Below, one piece after another: positions 51,429-60,825 of a stretch of DNA of 64,000 nucleotides; within the stretch, counting starts at the first letter, position 1, and each line of letters begins with the position of its first letter. The stretch comes from CAYXWH01 sp964468755. Its GTDB lineage: Bacteria > Chloroflexota > Dehalococcoidia > Dehalococcoidales > RBG-16-60-22. Under the pieces are notes generated by a model. That model was not told where the DNA came from. It searched no databases and saw only the letters and a program-made list of their open reading frames with translations. A program made the position numbers and the translations under genes. Location: contig CAYXWH010000002.1 in assembly GCA_964468755.1 (NCBI GenBank), forward strand, positions 47,320 through 111,319, given 5' to 3'.

Positions 51429-52802
51429 CTATTGTACCTCAAGCAGTCTCTTGGCGGCAGCCAATGCCTGCTCCACCTGTGCCGGTGCGGTACCGCCGGG
51501 AATGTCCCGTGCTGCCAGTGACGACTCTACAGTGATGGAATAGACATCATCGCCAAATAAGGAGGAGAATTTCTGGTACTCAGTTCGGCTAAGCTGGTCA
51601 AACGTTTTCCCGTTTTCTTCAGCATAGCTGACCAGCCGGGCGACAATCTCATGAGCGGTACGGAAGGCTTCTCCCTTCCCGACCAGATAGTCAGCCAGGT
51701 CAGTAGCCAGAATATAACCCCGGCGCACCGCCGAGGCAAGGCTCTCCGTCTTCACCCGCATGGTGGCAACCATACCGGCCAGTACCTCCAGAGTGGCGAG
51801 CAAGGTATCCACCACAGCAAATAAGCCCTCTTTATCCTCCTGCAGGTCCCGATTATAGGCAAGCGGCAGCGCTTTCATCGTTGTCAGCAGGGCGATTAGA
51901 TTACCGTAGACGCGCCCGGTTTTCCCCCGTACCAGCTCGGCGACATCCGGATTTTTCTTCTGAGGCATAATGCTGCTGCCGGTGGCATAGGCGTCATCAA
52001 GCTCAATGAAATCAAACTCCGCGGAAGACCAAAGAATAATCTCCTCCGCCAGCCGCGACAGGTGCATCATATCCATACTGGCAGCCGCCTCATATTCCAG
52101 CACAAAGTCCCGGTCAGAAACAGCATCAAGGCTGTTCCGGCTCAGCTGACCGAATCCAAGCTCCTGAGCCAGGAATTCGCGGTCGACCTTATACGCCACA
52201 CCAGCCAGCGCTCCACTGCCCAGCGTCATGACATCGGCGCGCTTCAGGCAATCGGTAAACCGCCCGACGTCACGCTGCAGCATTTCGAAGTAAGCGAGCA
52301 GGTGATGTGCCAGCAGTACCGGTTGTGCCGACTGTAAATGGGTGTAGCCGGGCATCACCACCGTCCGGTTGTTTTCAGCCAGGGTGACCAGTGCCCGCTG
52401 CAACTCCCGTATCCGGACAACGGTGTCATTAACTGCCTCCCGGATAAACAGGCGCAGGTCAAGGGAAATCTGGTCATTCCGGGAGCGGGCGGTATGCAGC
52501 TTGCCGCCCACCGTCCCCACCTTTTCCATGAGGCGGGCTTCAATATTCATGTGGATATCTTCCAGCTCCGTGTTGAACTCAAACCGGCCCTGCTCTATTT
52601 CCTCCTGTATAGCGCTGAGACCGTCGGTGATAACCCGGGCTTCCTCGACAGAAATGATGCCCTGTTTCGCCAGCATTCCGGCGTGGGCTATGCTCCCGGC
52701 AATATCATGGCGATACAGACGCCAGTCGAAGGGAATTGAGGCAGTATATTCCGCCACCCGCTTCTCCGCTGGTTTATGAAAACGACCCCGTATCTGGCTC
52801 AC
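51429..52802 (-). CDS. argH: argininosuccinate lyase
   Basis: 457 residues; cleaves argininosuccinate to arginine and fumarate, the last step of arginine synthesis. The fumarase-superfamily signature GSSIMPQKKNPDVAELVRGKTGR and TARSRNDQ are present. The start is a GTG at 52802 overlapping the argG stop (GTGA). Last gene of the arginine operon. Confidence 0.97.
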   Translation of the reverse strand: MSQIRGRFHKPAEKRVAEYTASIPFDWRLYRHDIAGSIAHAGMLAKQGIISVEEARVITDGLSAIQEEIEQGRFEFNTELEDIHMNIEARLMEKVGTVGGKLHTARSRNDQISLDLRLFIREAVNDTVVRIRELQRALVTLAENNRTVVMPGYTHLQSAQPVLLAHHLLAYFEMLQRDVGRFTDCLKRADVMTLGSGALAGVAYKVDREFLAQELGFGQLSRNSLDAVSDRDFVLEYEAAASMDMMHLSRLAEEIILWSSAEFDFIELDDAYATGSSIMPQKKNPDVAELVRGKTGRVYGNLIALLTTMKALPLAYNRDLQEDKEGLFAVVDTLLATLEVLAGMVATMRVKTESLASAVRRGYILATDLADYLVGKGEAFRTAHEIVARLVSYAEENGKTFDQLSRTEYQKFSSLFGDDVYSITVESSLAARDIPGGTAPAQVEQALAAAKRLLEVQ

Positions 52803-54019
52803 TTATTTCCTTTTTTCTTGAATTCACCGGTGCTTTGCACCTGTGTCTGCGTTTTTGCCGGCAACCCCCAGAGGTGGATGAAGCCCACCGAATCCCGCTG
52901 GTCGAAGATATCACCCCGGTCGTAGGTCGCCAGGTCATGGCGATAGAGTGAGTACGGCGACCTGCGCCCCACCACCTGGCTGCCCCCCTTGAATAGCTTC
53001 ATGCGCACGGTGCCGCTGACAAAACGCTGTGATGACGCCAGGAACGCGGTCAGGTCTTCCCGCAACCCGGTGAACCACAGACCGTCATAAACAAGCTCGG
53101 CAAACTTCGTTTCGATAGCCGGCTTGAACTGTAGCTGAGTCCGGGATAGCGTCATTGCTTCCAGCGCCCGGTGTGCCTGGATAAGCACCAGCGCCGCCGG
53201 AGCTTCATAGATCTCCCGCGACTTGAAGCCAACTACCCGGTCCTCAATATGGTCAACCCTGCCTATACCGTGCTTGCCAGCCAGGTCATTCACCCGCTGG
53301 ACAAGCGCGATACCGTCCATCTGCTTACCGTCAAGAGCCACCGGAATACCCTGCTCAAAGCCAATCTCGACATATTCCGCTTTGTCCGGCGCCGCCGCTG
53401 CCGGTCTTGCCCAGATGAAAGCCTCATCCGGCGGTTCCTGCCACGGGTCCTCCATAACTCCGCATTCAATAGACCTTCCCCACAGGTTCTGGTCAAGTGA
53501 ATAGGGGTTCTCGGCGGTTATCGGCAGTGGGATGCCGTGACGCTCCGCATAGGCGATGGTCTCGTCACGGGTCATTTCCCATTCCCGAGCCGGGGCAATT
53601 ATTTTCATCTGGGGAGCCAGCGCAGTCACGCTGACATCAAACCGCACCTGGTCATTTCCCTTACCGGTGCATCCGTGGGCTATTGCTGAAGCCCCTTCCT
53701 CCAGCGCCACCTCCACCATCAGCTTGGCCATCAGCGGTCGGCCAAGTGCGGTGGCCAGCGGATACTGACCTTCATATACCGCATTCGCCTGGAGAGCCGG
53801 AAACACATATTCATTTATAAACGTTTCCCGGGCATCCATGACCACCGCCTTTATTGCCCCCAGTTTCAACGCCTTTTCCCGAATCGCGGGGAAATCGGGT
53901 TCATTGCCCACATCAACACTGAAGGCAATAACATCCAGGTTATATTTCTCCTGCAGCCACTTAATCGCCACGGAAGTATCGACACCACCACTGTATGCTA
54001 GCACTACCTTCTCAGCCAC
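52799..54019 (-). CDS. argG: argininosuccinate synthase
   Basis: 406 residues; joins citrulline and aspartate with ATP. N-terminal PP-loop LAYSGGVDTSVAIKWL, then GCTGKGNDQVRFD, and SIECGVMEDPW. Start ATG at 54019 touches the stop of the upstream hydrolase gene, so the two are translationally coupled. Length is typical. Confidence 0.97.
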   Translation of the reverse strand: MAEKVVLAYSGGVDTSVAIKWLQEKYNLDVIAFSVDVGNEPDFPAIREKALKLGAIKAVVMDARETFINEYVFPALQANAVYEGQYPLATALGRPLMAKLMVEVALEEGASAIAHGCTGKGNDQVRFDVSVTALAPQMKIIAPAREWEMTRDETIAYAERHGIPLPITAENPYSLDQNLWGRSIECGVMEDPWQEPPDEAFIWARPAAAAPDKAEYVEIGFEQGIPVALDGKQMDGIALVQRVNDLAGKHGIGRVDHIEDRVVGFKSREIYEAPAALVLIQAHRALEAMTLSRTQLQFKPAIETKFAELVYDGLWFTGLREDLTAFLASSQRFVSGTVRMKLFKGGSQVVGRRSPYSLYRHDLATYDRGDIFDQRDSVGFIHLWGLPAKTQTQVQSTGEFKKKGNK

Positions 54020-54960
54020 TATGACCCCCTGTAATCAATTATTTCCTGCTGCTTAATATTAAAATTCTCATCCAGAAACCGGGTTATTTGCCGACACACG
54101 TTAGCATAGTGCCACGAGTAATCATGCCCCGGCGCCTTGATATGCTCCAGTATCGTCCCTGACGGTATCTCGTCTGAGGACAAACCGAGCATGGATTTGA
54201 AGCTGGCGGAGAGTATCGCTCCCACATCCAGATGACTGAACGTATCGGGGACTACACCATTATCATTTAACACCAGCGTCCGCTCCCGCGGCATCGACCG
54301 GTACCAGAAAGGCGTACCGGTCTGAATGCTGTAGACCTGCGGATTATCCTCCAGAATAGCCATGGCTTCATCAGAAACCACCGAGCCGTTACTCTCTCCG
54401 GCAACAATTACCTGGAGATGGGGAACATGGGCGGTGAGAAAGTCAACCCGACAGGCGAGGTCTTTCGCCTTGGACGGATAGTGAGTCGCTGCCTCGCCAA
54501 ACTCCTTTAAGACTCCCCGCACCGTGTCACTGGTGCGCCGGTAGTTCAGTACGACCGAATTATACCCCATACTGTCCAGCTCTGATTTAATGCCGTCGAG
54601 AATGCTGCCCCAGCCCGGTGAGTCCTCCGGTAGGTTCCATCCCCAACCACCCGAGTTAAAGACTACCATGATATCCTTATCCTGCACTTCAAGATAAGAC
54701 GCTACCAGCTGGTCGGCAAAATCCTCATATCGGTCACGGCTATCCCCGAAAAGCTCTTTCCCCAGACTGACCGCATCCGCAGCTACCGAGTCCGGAACGG
54801 TCGAAAGGTCATACGTAGCCAAAATGAGCTCGCCCGCCCCGACTATATCCGCGATACCGATATCCATATAGGAGAAAGAAAGTAACGCAACTGCGAGCAG
54901 CATCACGGCTACCAGTGCCGTGAATATTGCCAGTCTGCGAAGCCTAGCTGCCATTTTCAT
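54019..54960 (-). CDS. membrane-anchored alpha/beta-hydrolase-like protein in the arginine operon
   Basis: 313 residues. One N-terminal membrane segment (about residues 10-30) then an exported domain with VVFNSGGWGWNL and the nucleophile-elbow-like VIVAGESNGSVV (GxSxG), plus a late His (APGHDYSWHY). This suggests a serine hydrolase fold, but I recognise no named family. It lies between argD and argG with tight junctions (argG start overlaps its stop), though its link to arginine synthesis is unclear. Confidence 0.7.
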   Translation of the reverse strand: MKMAARLRRLAIFTALVAVMLLAVALLSFSYMDIGIADIVGAGELILATYDLSTVPDSVAADAVSLGKELFGDSRDRYEDFADQLVASYLEVQDKDIMVVFNSGGWGWNLPEDSPGWGSILDGIKSELDSMGYNSVVLNYRRTSDTVRGVLKEFGEAATHYPSKAKDLACRVDFLTAHVPHLQVIVAGESNGSVVSDEAMAILEDNPQVYSIQTGTPFWYRSMPRERTLVLNDNGVVPDTFSHLDVGAILSASFKSMLGLSSDEIPSGTILEHIKAPGHDYSWHYANVCRQITRFLDENFNIKQQEIIDYRGS

Positions 54961-55033
54961 CCCCTGTTACCTAAAAGCGCAGAGCACCACAACCACCCAA
55001 CCAACCAGCATCTATTCCCTATTCTAGCAATAT

Positions 55034-56224
55034 CTAGTTAATAATACCAGCTATTACCCCATCTATAATGTCTATTGCCTCATCAACCTCGGCATTCCCG
55101 ATTATCAGCGGCGGCATGAGACGCAGGACGTTGGGCTTCAATCGGTTTACCAGCAATCCCTGCTCGAGACAACCGGTCAGCAGTGCCCCGGCGATTTCCC
55201 GGTCGAACTCAACGGCAAACAGCAGTCCTTTTCCTCGTACCTCGCTGATACAGGAATAGCGCCGCTGTAAACCTTGCAGCCTCTCCAGCAAATAGTGCCC
55301 TACCCCTCTCACCTGTCCGCAGATATCATTGTCCAGGATAAACTTCACCGTGGCATAAGCCGCGGCGCAGGTCACCGGATTGCCGCCAAAGGTAGAGCCA
55401 TGCTCCCCGGGAACAAAGACCGACGCGCTGTCTTTCGCCATAATGGCTCCAATGGGCACGCCACTTCCCAGACCTTTGGCCAAAGTCATGATATCCGGCT
55501 CAACCCCGTACTGCTCATAAGCGAACAGTGTCCCCAGCCGGCCGATACCGGTCTGGATTTCATCCAGAATGAGCAATATCCCTTTGCGGTCGCACCACTC
55601 CCTGACCTGCCTCAGGTATTCGTCGTCAGGCACATTGACACCACCCTCTCCCTGCACCGGCTCCAGGATGACGGCACAGGTCTTATCAGTGGTCGCCCGC
55701 TTTATCGCCTCAATATCGTTATATTCCACATTGACAAATCCCGTGGGCAAAGGAACATACGGCTGTTGAAACTTGGCTTGCCCGGTGGCGGCTACCATGC
55801 CCAGGGTTCGGCCGTGAAAGGAGCTAAAGGTACTGATAACTTCATAGGCCCCCTTCAGGTAGTGCTGCCCGTAGCGACGGGCCAGCTTCACCGCTCCTTC
55901 GTTAGCCTCAGCACCGCTATTGCTAAAAAACACCTTATCCAGGCAGCTATTCTCCACCAGTATTTCAGCCAGGTGGAGCTGCGGTATGGTATAGTACTGG
56001 TTTGACACCTGAATCAGGGTGCGCGCCTGCTCGGCAATAGCATTGGCCACCACCGGATGGCAGTGCCCCAGGCTATCAACCGCCCAGCCCCCGACAAAGT
56101 CCAGGTACCGTTTGCCGAGGTCATCCCACACCCGGGCACCCTCTCCCCTGACCAGAGTGAGCGGCACTCGTTCGAAGGTATGCATAAAATACTTGCGTTC
56201 CATTTCCGTCCAGTTGCTCATCAT
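55034..56224 (-). CDS. argD: acetylornithine aminotransferase
   Basis: 396 residues, class III PLP aminotransferase converting N-acetylglutamate semialdehyde to N-acetylornithine. PLP features: NSGAEANEGAVKLARRYG, SFHGRTLG, LILDEIQTGIGRLG, and the Schiff-base lysine in TLAKGLGSGVPIGA, then STFGGNPVTCAAA. Seven bases downstream of argB. It might also accept succinyl-diaminopimelate, as some ArgD do. Confidence 0.95.
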   Translation of the reverse strand: MMSNWTEMERKYFMHTFERVPLTLVRGEGARVWDDLGKRYLDFVGGWAVDSLGHCHPVVANAIAEQARTLIQVSNQYYTIPQLHLAEILVENSCLDKVFFSNSGAEANEGAVKLARRYGQHYLKGAYEVISTFSSFHGRTLGMVAATGQAKFQQPYVPLPTGFVNVEYNDIEAIKRATTDKTCAVILEPVQGEGGVNVPDDEYLRQVREWCDRKGILLILDEIQTGIGRLGTLFAYEQYGVEPDIMTLAKGLGSGVPIGAIMAKDSASVFVPGEHGSTFGGNPVTCAAAYATVKFILDNDICGQVRGVGHYLLERLQGLQRRYSCISEVRGKGLLFAVEFDREIAGALLTGCLEQGLLVNRLKPNVLRLMPPLIIGNAEVDEAIDIIDGVIAGIIN

Positions 56225-56231
56225 TACTCCA

Positions 56232-57011
56232 TCATTTACTTATAATAGTCCCGTTGCCCTGTCCCTCTATTTCCCGGAGCAGGGCATGCGGCTGCGTGCC
56301 ATTAATGATGCGAGTCACTGCGTCCACCGTGAGTGCCCGCAGGCAAGCGCGGATTTTGGGAATCATACCACCTGAAGCCACTCCCGAGCCAATCAATGCC
56401 TCAGCTTCATCTGCCGACAACTGGCCGAGCAATGTACCTGCCCGGTCACGTATACCGTCGACATCGGTCAGGAATACAAGCTTCCCGGCACCGAGCGCGG
56501 CGGCAATTTCACCGGCAACATGGTCTCCATTACTATTAAGCAGCGGCGGATCATCACCGGCTCTCCTCGAATGAAGCGTCAGCGGAGAGAGAACCGGTAT
56601 GTAGCCCGCCTCCAACAGCGTCCTTAATAGCCCGGTGTCTATGTCCGTCACCTCCGCCACATAGCCCAGTTCCTTACTCTTGATACGGCCCTGAATAAGT
56701 GCTCCATCGGCACCGCTCAAGCCAATAGCCCGTCCGCCGGCGCAGTTTATACCGGCCACAATTTCCTTATTGGCCAGACCGGCGAGCACGGCGCACACCA
56801 CGTCCAGCACTTTCCGGTCGGTAACCCGCTCACCGCGGACAAACCGGGTGGCAATGCCCATTTGTTCCAGCCACTGGCTCACCAGATTACCACCGCCATG
56901 CACCACCACTATGGCGTGACCCTGCTGCTGGAGCGCCACTATATCTTCGATAGTGGTATCCCGACTATCAAAGGCGGAACCGCCCATTTTCACGACAATT
57001 ATTTTGTCCAA
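56232..57011 (-). CDS. argB: acetylglutamate kinase
   Basis: 259 residues, amino-acid kinase family: IIVVKMGGSAFD, VVVHGGGNLVSQWLEQMG, GINCAGGRAIGLSGADG, LLNSNGDHVAGEIAAALGAGKLVFLTDVDGI. Short form without the N-terminal helix that marks strongly arginine-inhibited hexameric enzymes. TTG start 15 bp after argJ. Confidence 0.95.
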   Translation of the reverse strand: MDKIIVVKMGGSAFDSRDTTIEDIVALQQQGHAIVVVHGGGNLVSQWLEQMGIATRFVRGERVTDRKVLDVVCAVLAGLANKEIVAGINCAGGRAIGLSGADGALIQGRIKSKELGYVAEVTDIDTGLLRTLLEAGYIPVLSPLTLHSRRAGDDPPLLNSNGDHVAGEIAAALGAGKLVFLTDVDGIRDRAGTLLGQLSADEAEALIGSGVASGGMIPKIRACLRALTVDAVTRIINGTQPHALLREIEGQGNGTIISK

Positions 57012-57026
57012 TATATTTCCTCACCG

Positions 57027-58235
57027 TCAGGTGGTATACTGACTGTTAATGGTCACATATTCTTCGGAAAGGTCACAACCCCAGGCAGTAGCACTGGCGC
57101 TCCCCATATTGAGGTTTACGGTAATCTCTACCTCGCGGCCACTCATGGCAGCCACGGCAACCTGCCGGTCAACCGGCAGGGCAACCCCGGACTGAAACAG
57201 GCATACCTTGCCAAAGCAAAGCTCAATCCTGGTCTCATCCACTTCAATCCCGCACCGCCCCAGGGCGGCGATAACCCGCCCCCAGTTCGGGTCACTGCCG
57301 TGTATGGCTGCTTTTACCAGCGGTGAATTCACCACCGTCCGTGCCGCCACCCTGGCTTCAACCTGGTTCCTTGCCCCGGTAACGCTCACCTCAACAAGTC
57401 TGGTAGCCCCTTCCCCGTCACCGGCAATTGCCCTGGCCAGATAAACGCATACCTGATTGAGCGCCCGCTGGAACATGTCTCCCGGCGGACTGCCGGCTGA
57501 GACAGGTTCAGTGCCAGCCATACCGTTCGCCATAATCAGCACCGTATCGTTGGTGCTGGTATCTCCGTCAATTGATACCATATTAAAGGAGATGTCTACC
57601 GCCCGCCGCAAGGCATCGCGGAGAAAATCCACGTCCACGGTGGCATCAGTGGTTAAAAAGCAGAGCAGGGTAGCCAAGTCAGGGTGAATCATCCCGGAGC
57701 CCTTGGCTATACCACCGATGACAAATTGCTCATCAACCCTTATCGCTGCCTCCTTGGGCACGGTATCGGTGGTCATTATCGCCCTTGCCAGCTGATGCCC
57801 CCCATCCCGGGAAAGGGTAATCCGGCTCATGGCGCTTTTTATCCGGTCCATGGGCAACCGCTGACCAATCACGCCGGTACTGGCTACCAGGACATCCTCC
57901 GGCAATACACCGGTTCTCTTCGCCGCCAGCACCGCCATTTCTTCAGCTTCAGCCATACCCGGCTCGCCGGTACAGGCATTGGCACAGCCGCTGTTTACCA
58001 CCACTGCCGCCGCTTTCCCACCGGCGACCCGCGGCTGCGACAGGAGCACCGGCGCTGCTTTGATGTGGTTCCTGGTGAATACCGCTGCCACCGCACCGGG
58101 TGTCTCTGAAAAAAGTATACCGAGGTCCAGTTCATCCCCAGGTTGTTTCTTTATACCGGAGGCGGTAGCCCCGGCTCGGAAGCCCTGTGGTGAAGTAACA
58201 CTACCCTCAGGGAGGAAAACAATCTCCGTTACCAC
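57027..58235 (-). CDS. argJ: ornithine acetyltransferase / N-acetylglutamate synthase
   Basis: 402 residues; recycles the acetyl group from acetylornithine to glutamate. It self-cleaves at a conserved Ala-Thr: KGSGMIHPDLATLLCFLTTDA. PQGFRAGATASGIK and NSGCANACTG are family motifs. I choose GTG at 58235 because a promoter (58242-58270) overlaps the longer frame to 58253; the transcript would then start at or next to the start codon. First gene of the arg operon; argC and argF are not in the window. Confidence 0.93.
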   Translation of the reverse strand: MVTEIVFLPEGSVTSPQGFRAGATASGIKKQPGDELDLGILFSETPGAVAAVFTRNHIKAAPVLLSQPRVAGGKAAAVVVNSGCANACTGEPGMAEAEEMAVLAAKRTGVLPEDVLVASTGVIGQRLPMDRIKSAMSRITLSRDGGHQLARAIMTTDTVPKEAAIRVDEQFVIGGIAKGSGMIHPDLATLLCFLTTDATVDVDFLRDALRRAVDISFNMVSIDGDTSTNDTVLIMANGMAGTEPVSAGSPPGDMFQRALNQVCVYLARAIAGDGEGATRLVEVSVTGARNQVEARVAARTVVNSPLVKAAIHGSDPNWGRVIAALGRCGIEVDETRIELCFGKVCLFQSGVALPVDRQVAVAAMSGREVEITVNLNMGSASATAWGCDLSEEYVTINSQYTT

Positions 58236-58241
58236 TACAAA

Positions 58242-58270
58242 ACTATAGCACACTGGAAAGCGCCAGACAA
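58242..58270 (-). promoter_or_regulatory. promoter of the arginine operon, probably leaderless
   Basis: On the minus strand TTGTCT (58270-58265), 17 bp, TATAGT (58247-58242). Only six bases separate the -10 box from the GTG at 58235, so transcription would begin at the start codon. No ribosome site is present. Confidence 0.6.
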
Positions 58271-58402
58271 TTCCGGCACAGACCGGCTTGAAAGGTGTAT
58301 TTATTTGAGCTACAATGTGCTCGATTTATTAACCAGCCACCGGAGAGGTCAGCTATCCTGGCTTCAGGGCAAGCCAATAAAACAAGATAGAAAGGAACAA
58401 CC

Positions 58403-58990
58403 ATGGAAAGCAAAACAGTCTATTTTGATGAACCCGGAGCCGTGAATACCACGGAGACCCTTCGCCTCGCCCGGCAGCGGGCAGACGAGCTTGGTATCAA
58501 GACGGTGCTTGTCGCTTCAACGTCCGGCGCAACTGCGGTCAAGGCAATGGACGTATTCCAGGGGCTGAGGATAGTTGTAGTCACCCACTCCACTGGCTTC
58601 ATTGAAGCCAATACGCAGGAGTTCACCGAAGAGAACCGGAAAATTGTAGAGAGCAAAGGCGGCATCATGTTGACCACTACCCATGCCTTCGGTGGCATCT
58701 GCCGGGCCATGCGGCAGGGAGAAGTCCCGCCGTTCAATGCCACCTATGTGCTCGGCGACATAATCGCCCACACGCTACGGACTTTTGGCAATGGCGTAAA
58801 GGTAGCCTGCGAGATATCGCTCATGGCGACCGATGCCGGGCTGGTCCGCAACGACGAAGAGGTTATCGCCATAGCCGGGACCGGGCGCGCCGGCAGAGGT
58901 TCGGACACCGCATTGGTATTGAAGCCAGACCATGCCCACCACTTCTTTGACCTCAGGGTGAAAGAGATACTCTGTAAACCACGCTTTTAA
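58403..58990 (+). CDS. free-standing pyruvate-kinase C-terminal-domain protein
   Basis: 195 residues matching only the pyruvate kinase alpha/beta (C-terminal) domain: TETLRLARQRADELGIKTVLVASTSGATAVKAMD, VVVTHSTGF, and TDAGLVRNDEEVIAIAGTGRGSDTA-like ending with a nucleotide/effector-loop pattern. The catalytic barrel is absent and no frame continues upstream. Such stand-alone proteins occur in archaea and bacteria but have no established role; effector or nucleotide sensing is plausible. GAAAGGA site before the ATG. Confidence 0.82.
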   Translation: MESKTVYFDEPGAVNTTETLRLARQRADELGIKTVLVASTSGATAVKAMDVFQGLRIVVVTHSTGFIEANTQEFTEENRKIVESKGGIMLTTTHAFGGICRAMRQGEVPPFNATYVLGDIIAHTLRTFGNGVKVACEISLMATDAGLVRNDEEVIAIAGTGRAGRGSDTALVLKPDHAHHFFDLRVKEILCKPRF

Positions 58991-59008
58991 CCATGACCGT
59001 TAATAAGT

Positions 59009-59033
59009 GAGGCAGTGCCGTTGGCACTGCCTC
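59009..59033. terminator. hairpin between convergent genes
   Basis: Perfect 11-bp inverted repeat GAGGCAGTGCC / GGCACTGCCTC with loop GTT, between the converging pyruvate-kinase-domain gene and the small Cys protein. Position suits a bidirectional terminator, but there is no T-run. Confidence 0.6.
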
Positions 59034-59056
59034 CCACCGCCGGTCAGCGCCCTATG

Positions 59057-59389
59057 CTACGCTGAAGTTTCCTCTTCATCACCACCCCAATTTTGCATCA
59101 TCTCTTTAATTCGCTGCGCCAGTTTCGGATTGGACCGCAGCCGCTCAATAAAAATGGGGCAGCCCTCCAGGAGCGAGTTCTGTGCCGAAGTAGCCATACT
59201 GGATAGCAGGTTCTGTAAACCGAGGTCAATCTGCTGGGAAGCATTGATACCCATCCCCGGCGCTGTCGATTCCAGCTGGCGGCGAATGTCCTCGGCGGTG
59301 AACCGCATCGGCATGACACAGCTTTTATACCACGGGCACTCCTTGCACTGGACTATCCCATAAGCTTCGTTGAGAATATCCCCCATCAC
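59057..59389 (-). CDS. small cysteine-cluster protein, unknown function
   Basis: 110 residues. N-terminal C15-x2-C18-x5-C24 with a fourth Cys in EGCPIF suggests a metal or Fe-S site. The C-terminus is charged and helical. No family recognised. It lies 12 bp after tlpA on the same strand and may belong to that redox operon. Confidence 0.65.
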   Translation of the reverse strand: MMGDILNEAYGIVQCKECPWYKSCVMPMRFTAEDIRRQLESTAPGMGINASQQIDLGLQNLLSSMATSAQNSLLEGCPIFIERLRSNPKLAQRIKEMMQNWGGDEEETSA

Positions 59390-59401
59390 TAACCCCCCTT
59401 T

Positions 59402-59992
59402 TCACTCTTCATTGAGTATTGAATTTATCAGGCGCCAGTCGATGTCCTCTTTGCTGGCAAAGGTACCTATCTGCCTATCTATCATTATACCATTTTTATC
59501 AATGAAGTAGGTGGCCGGAATTGCCCGTATATTATAGTGCCCGGCTGCCTCCAGATTAACATCAAGCACCACGGGAAAGGACAGGCCGTAGTCATCGACA
59601 AACTGAGATACTGCTCCGGGGCTTTCCCCCAGGTTGACCGCCAGCACCACCAGTCCCTGGTCAATCCACTTCTCATCTTCAAACACTTCCTGGAGAAACG
59701 GCATCTCAATCCGGCATGGCCCGCACCAGGTTGCCCAGAAATTAAGCAGTACCGGTCTCCCCCGGAAATCACTGAGGGATACCTCTTCCCCATCAAGACC
59801 CGGCAGCCGGAAGTCGGGCGCCTGGCTACTTTCCTGAGTTCCCGGGGAGGGCGCCCGGCTACTTTCCTGCGTTCCCGGAGAGGGCACCTCATCAGACGCG
59901 CAACCCCCCACCATTACCCCGGTAACCACCAGTGCCATTATTACCATTAATCTCAGCACGACAGCCATAACTACCCCCTGAACAGTATTCAT
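59402..59992 (-). CDS. TlpA/ResA-like thioredoxin lipoprotein
   Basis: 196 residues. Signal peptide with lipobox VGGC (Cys31), a linker made of two 11-residue repeats (PSPGTQESSxA, residues 37-58), then a thioredoxin fold with active site NFWATWCGPCR. It reduces or oxidises extracytoplasmic dithiols, for example during cytochrome c or other protein maturation, with electrons from CcdA. Its ATG overlaps the ccdA stop (ATGA). Confidence 0.92.
   Translation of the reverse strand: MNTVQGVVMAVVLRLMVIMALVVTGVMVGGCASDEVPSPGTQESSRAPSPGTQESSQAPDFRLPGLDGEEVSLSDFRGRPVLLNFWATWCGPCRIEMPFLQEVFEDEKWIDQGLVVLAVNLGESPGAVSQFVDDYGLSFPVVLDVNLEAAGHYNIRAIPATYFIDKNGIMIDRQIGTFASKEDIDWRLINSILNEE
59819..59884 (-). repeat. 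two tandem 33-bp repeats in the tlpA linker
   Basis: Two adjacent 33-bp units encode PSPGTQESSRA and PSPGTQESSQA, differing at a few bases. They lengthen the spacer between lipid anchor and thioredoxin domain. Confidence 0.8.
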
Positions 59993-60726
59993 ACCGTAAG
60001 CGACGAAAGCCAGCCCAGTTTATTGGTCAGTACCAGTATCCCCACAATGAGCAGCAGCCCGCCACTGATGACGTATATCCAGCGGGAATAGCGGGACAAC
60101 CGCTTCAGTAACGGTCTCACCGTATCAAAGGCGGCACCCATAATCAGGAAAGGAAGCCCCATTCCCAGGGAATATATCGCCAGCAGAGAAGCCCCCTGCC
60201 AGGCGGTAGCTTTTATTGAGGCAAGCGCCAGAATACCCCCCAGCACCGGCGCCACACACGGTGTCCAGCCCAGGCAAAAAACCGCCCCGACAAAGAAAGA
60301 GCGCAGGTAACCGCTGGTAGCACCTACCGAAGACGTCAGCCGCTTTTCATAGTTCAACCAGGGTATTTTCAGCGCCGCCAGCATAAAAAGACCCAGGGCA
60401 ATCAGCACGCTGCCGGCTATCGTATTGAGCAGCGATGAACTCAGGTTTATGGCATAGCCGGTCAGTCCGGCGATGGCTCCCAGGAGGGTAAAAATCACCG
60501 AAAAGCCGACGATAAAGCTGAGGGAATGCAGGAAAAGCGGAACCCGCACCGTTCTTACCCGGTCGTCATAGACATCCGGCCCATAGAGGCTGGCCAGGTA
60601 TACCGGCACCAGGGGGAGCACGCAGGGCGAGAGAAAGGACAATATACCAGCGCTAAAAGCAACTACCAGCGATATATTATCAGTCACTACCATTTGATTG
60701 TATAACGTGTCAGCCAAAATTTCCAC
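59989..60726 (-). CDS. ccdA: cytochrome c biogenesis protein CcdA (DsbD family)
   Basis: 245 residues with six membrane segments. The first reactive Cys lies in LSFLSPCVLPLVPVYLASLYG and the second in FCLGWTPCVAPVLGGIL, the pair that moves electrons across the membrane. Works with the TlpA-like protein encoded immediately downstream. GTG start at 60726; an in-frame ATG at residue 12 is an alternative. Confidence 0.94.
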   Translation of the reverse strand: MEILADTLYNQMVVTDNISLVVAFSAGILSFLSPCVLPLVPVYLASLYGPDVYDDRVRTVRVPLFLHSLSFIVGFSVIFTLLGAIAGLTGYAINLSSSLLNTIAGSVLIALGLFMLAALKIPWLNYEKRLTSSVGATSGYLRSFFVGAVFCLGWTPCVAPVLGGILALASIKATAWQGASLLAIYSLGMGLPFLIMGAAFDTVRPLLKRLSRYSRWIYVISGGLLLIVGILVLTNKLGWLSSLTV

Positions 60727-60825
60727 AAATATATGGGTTACCCCGGTACCGTTGCCGATAATACGCCCTAGCCTTCGGGCATTTCTTCCGGTATAATGAC
60801 GTTACCAGGATTTGCACGGTGAGAA

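Noticed and set aside
55274..56005. 243-codon plus-strand frame opposite argD
   Set aside because: Antisense shadow of argD.
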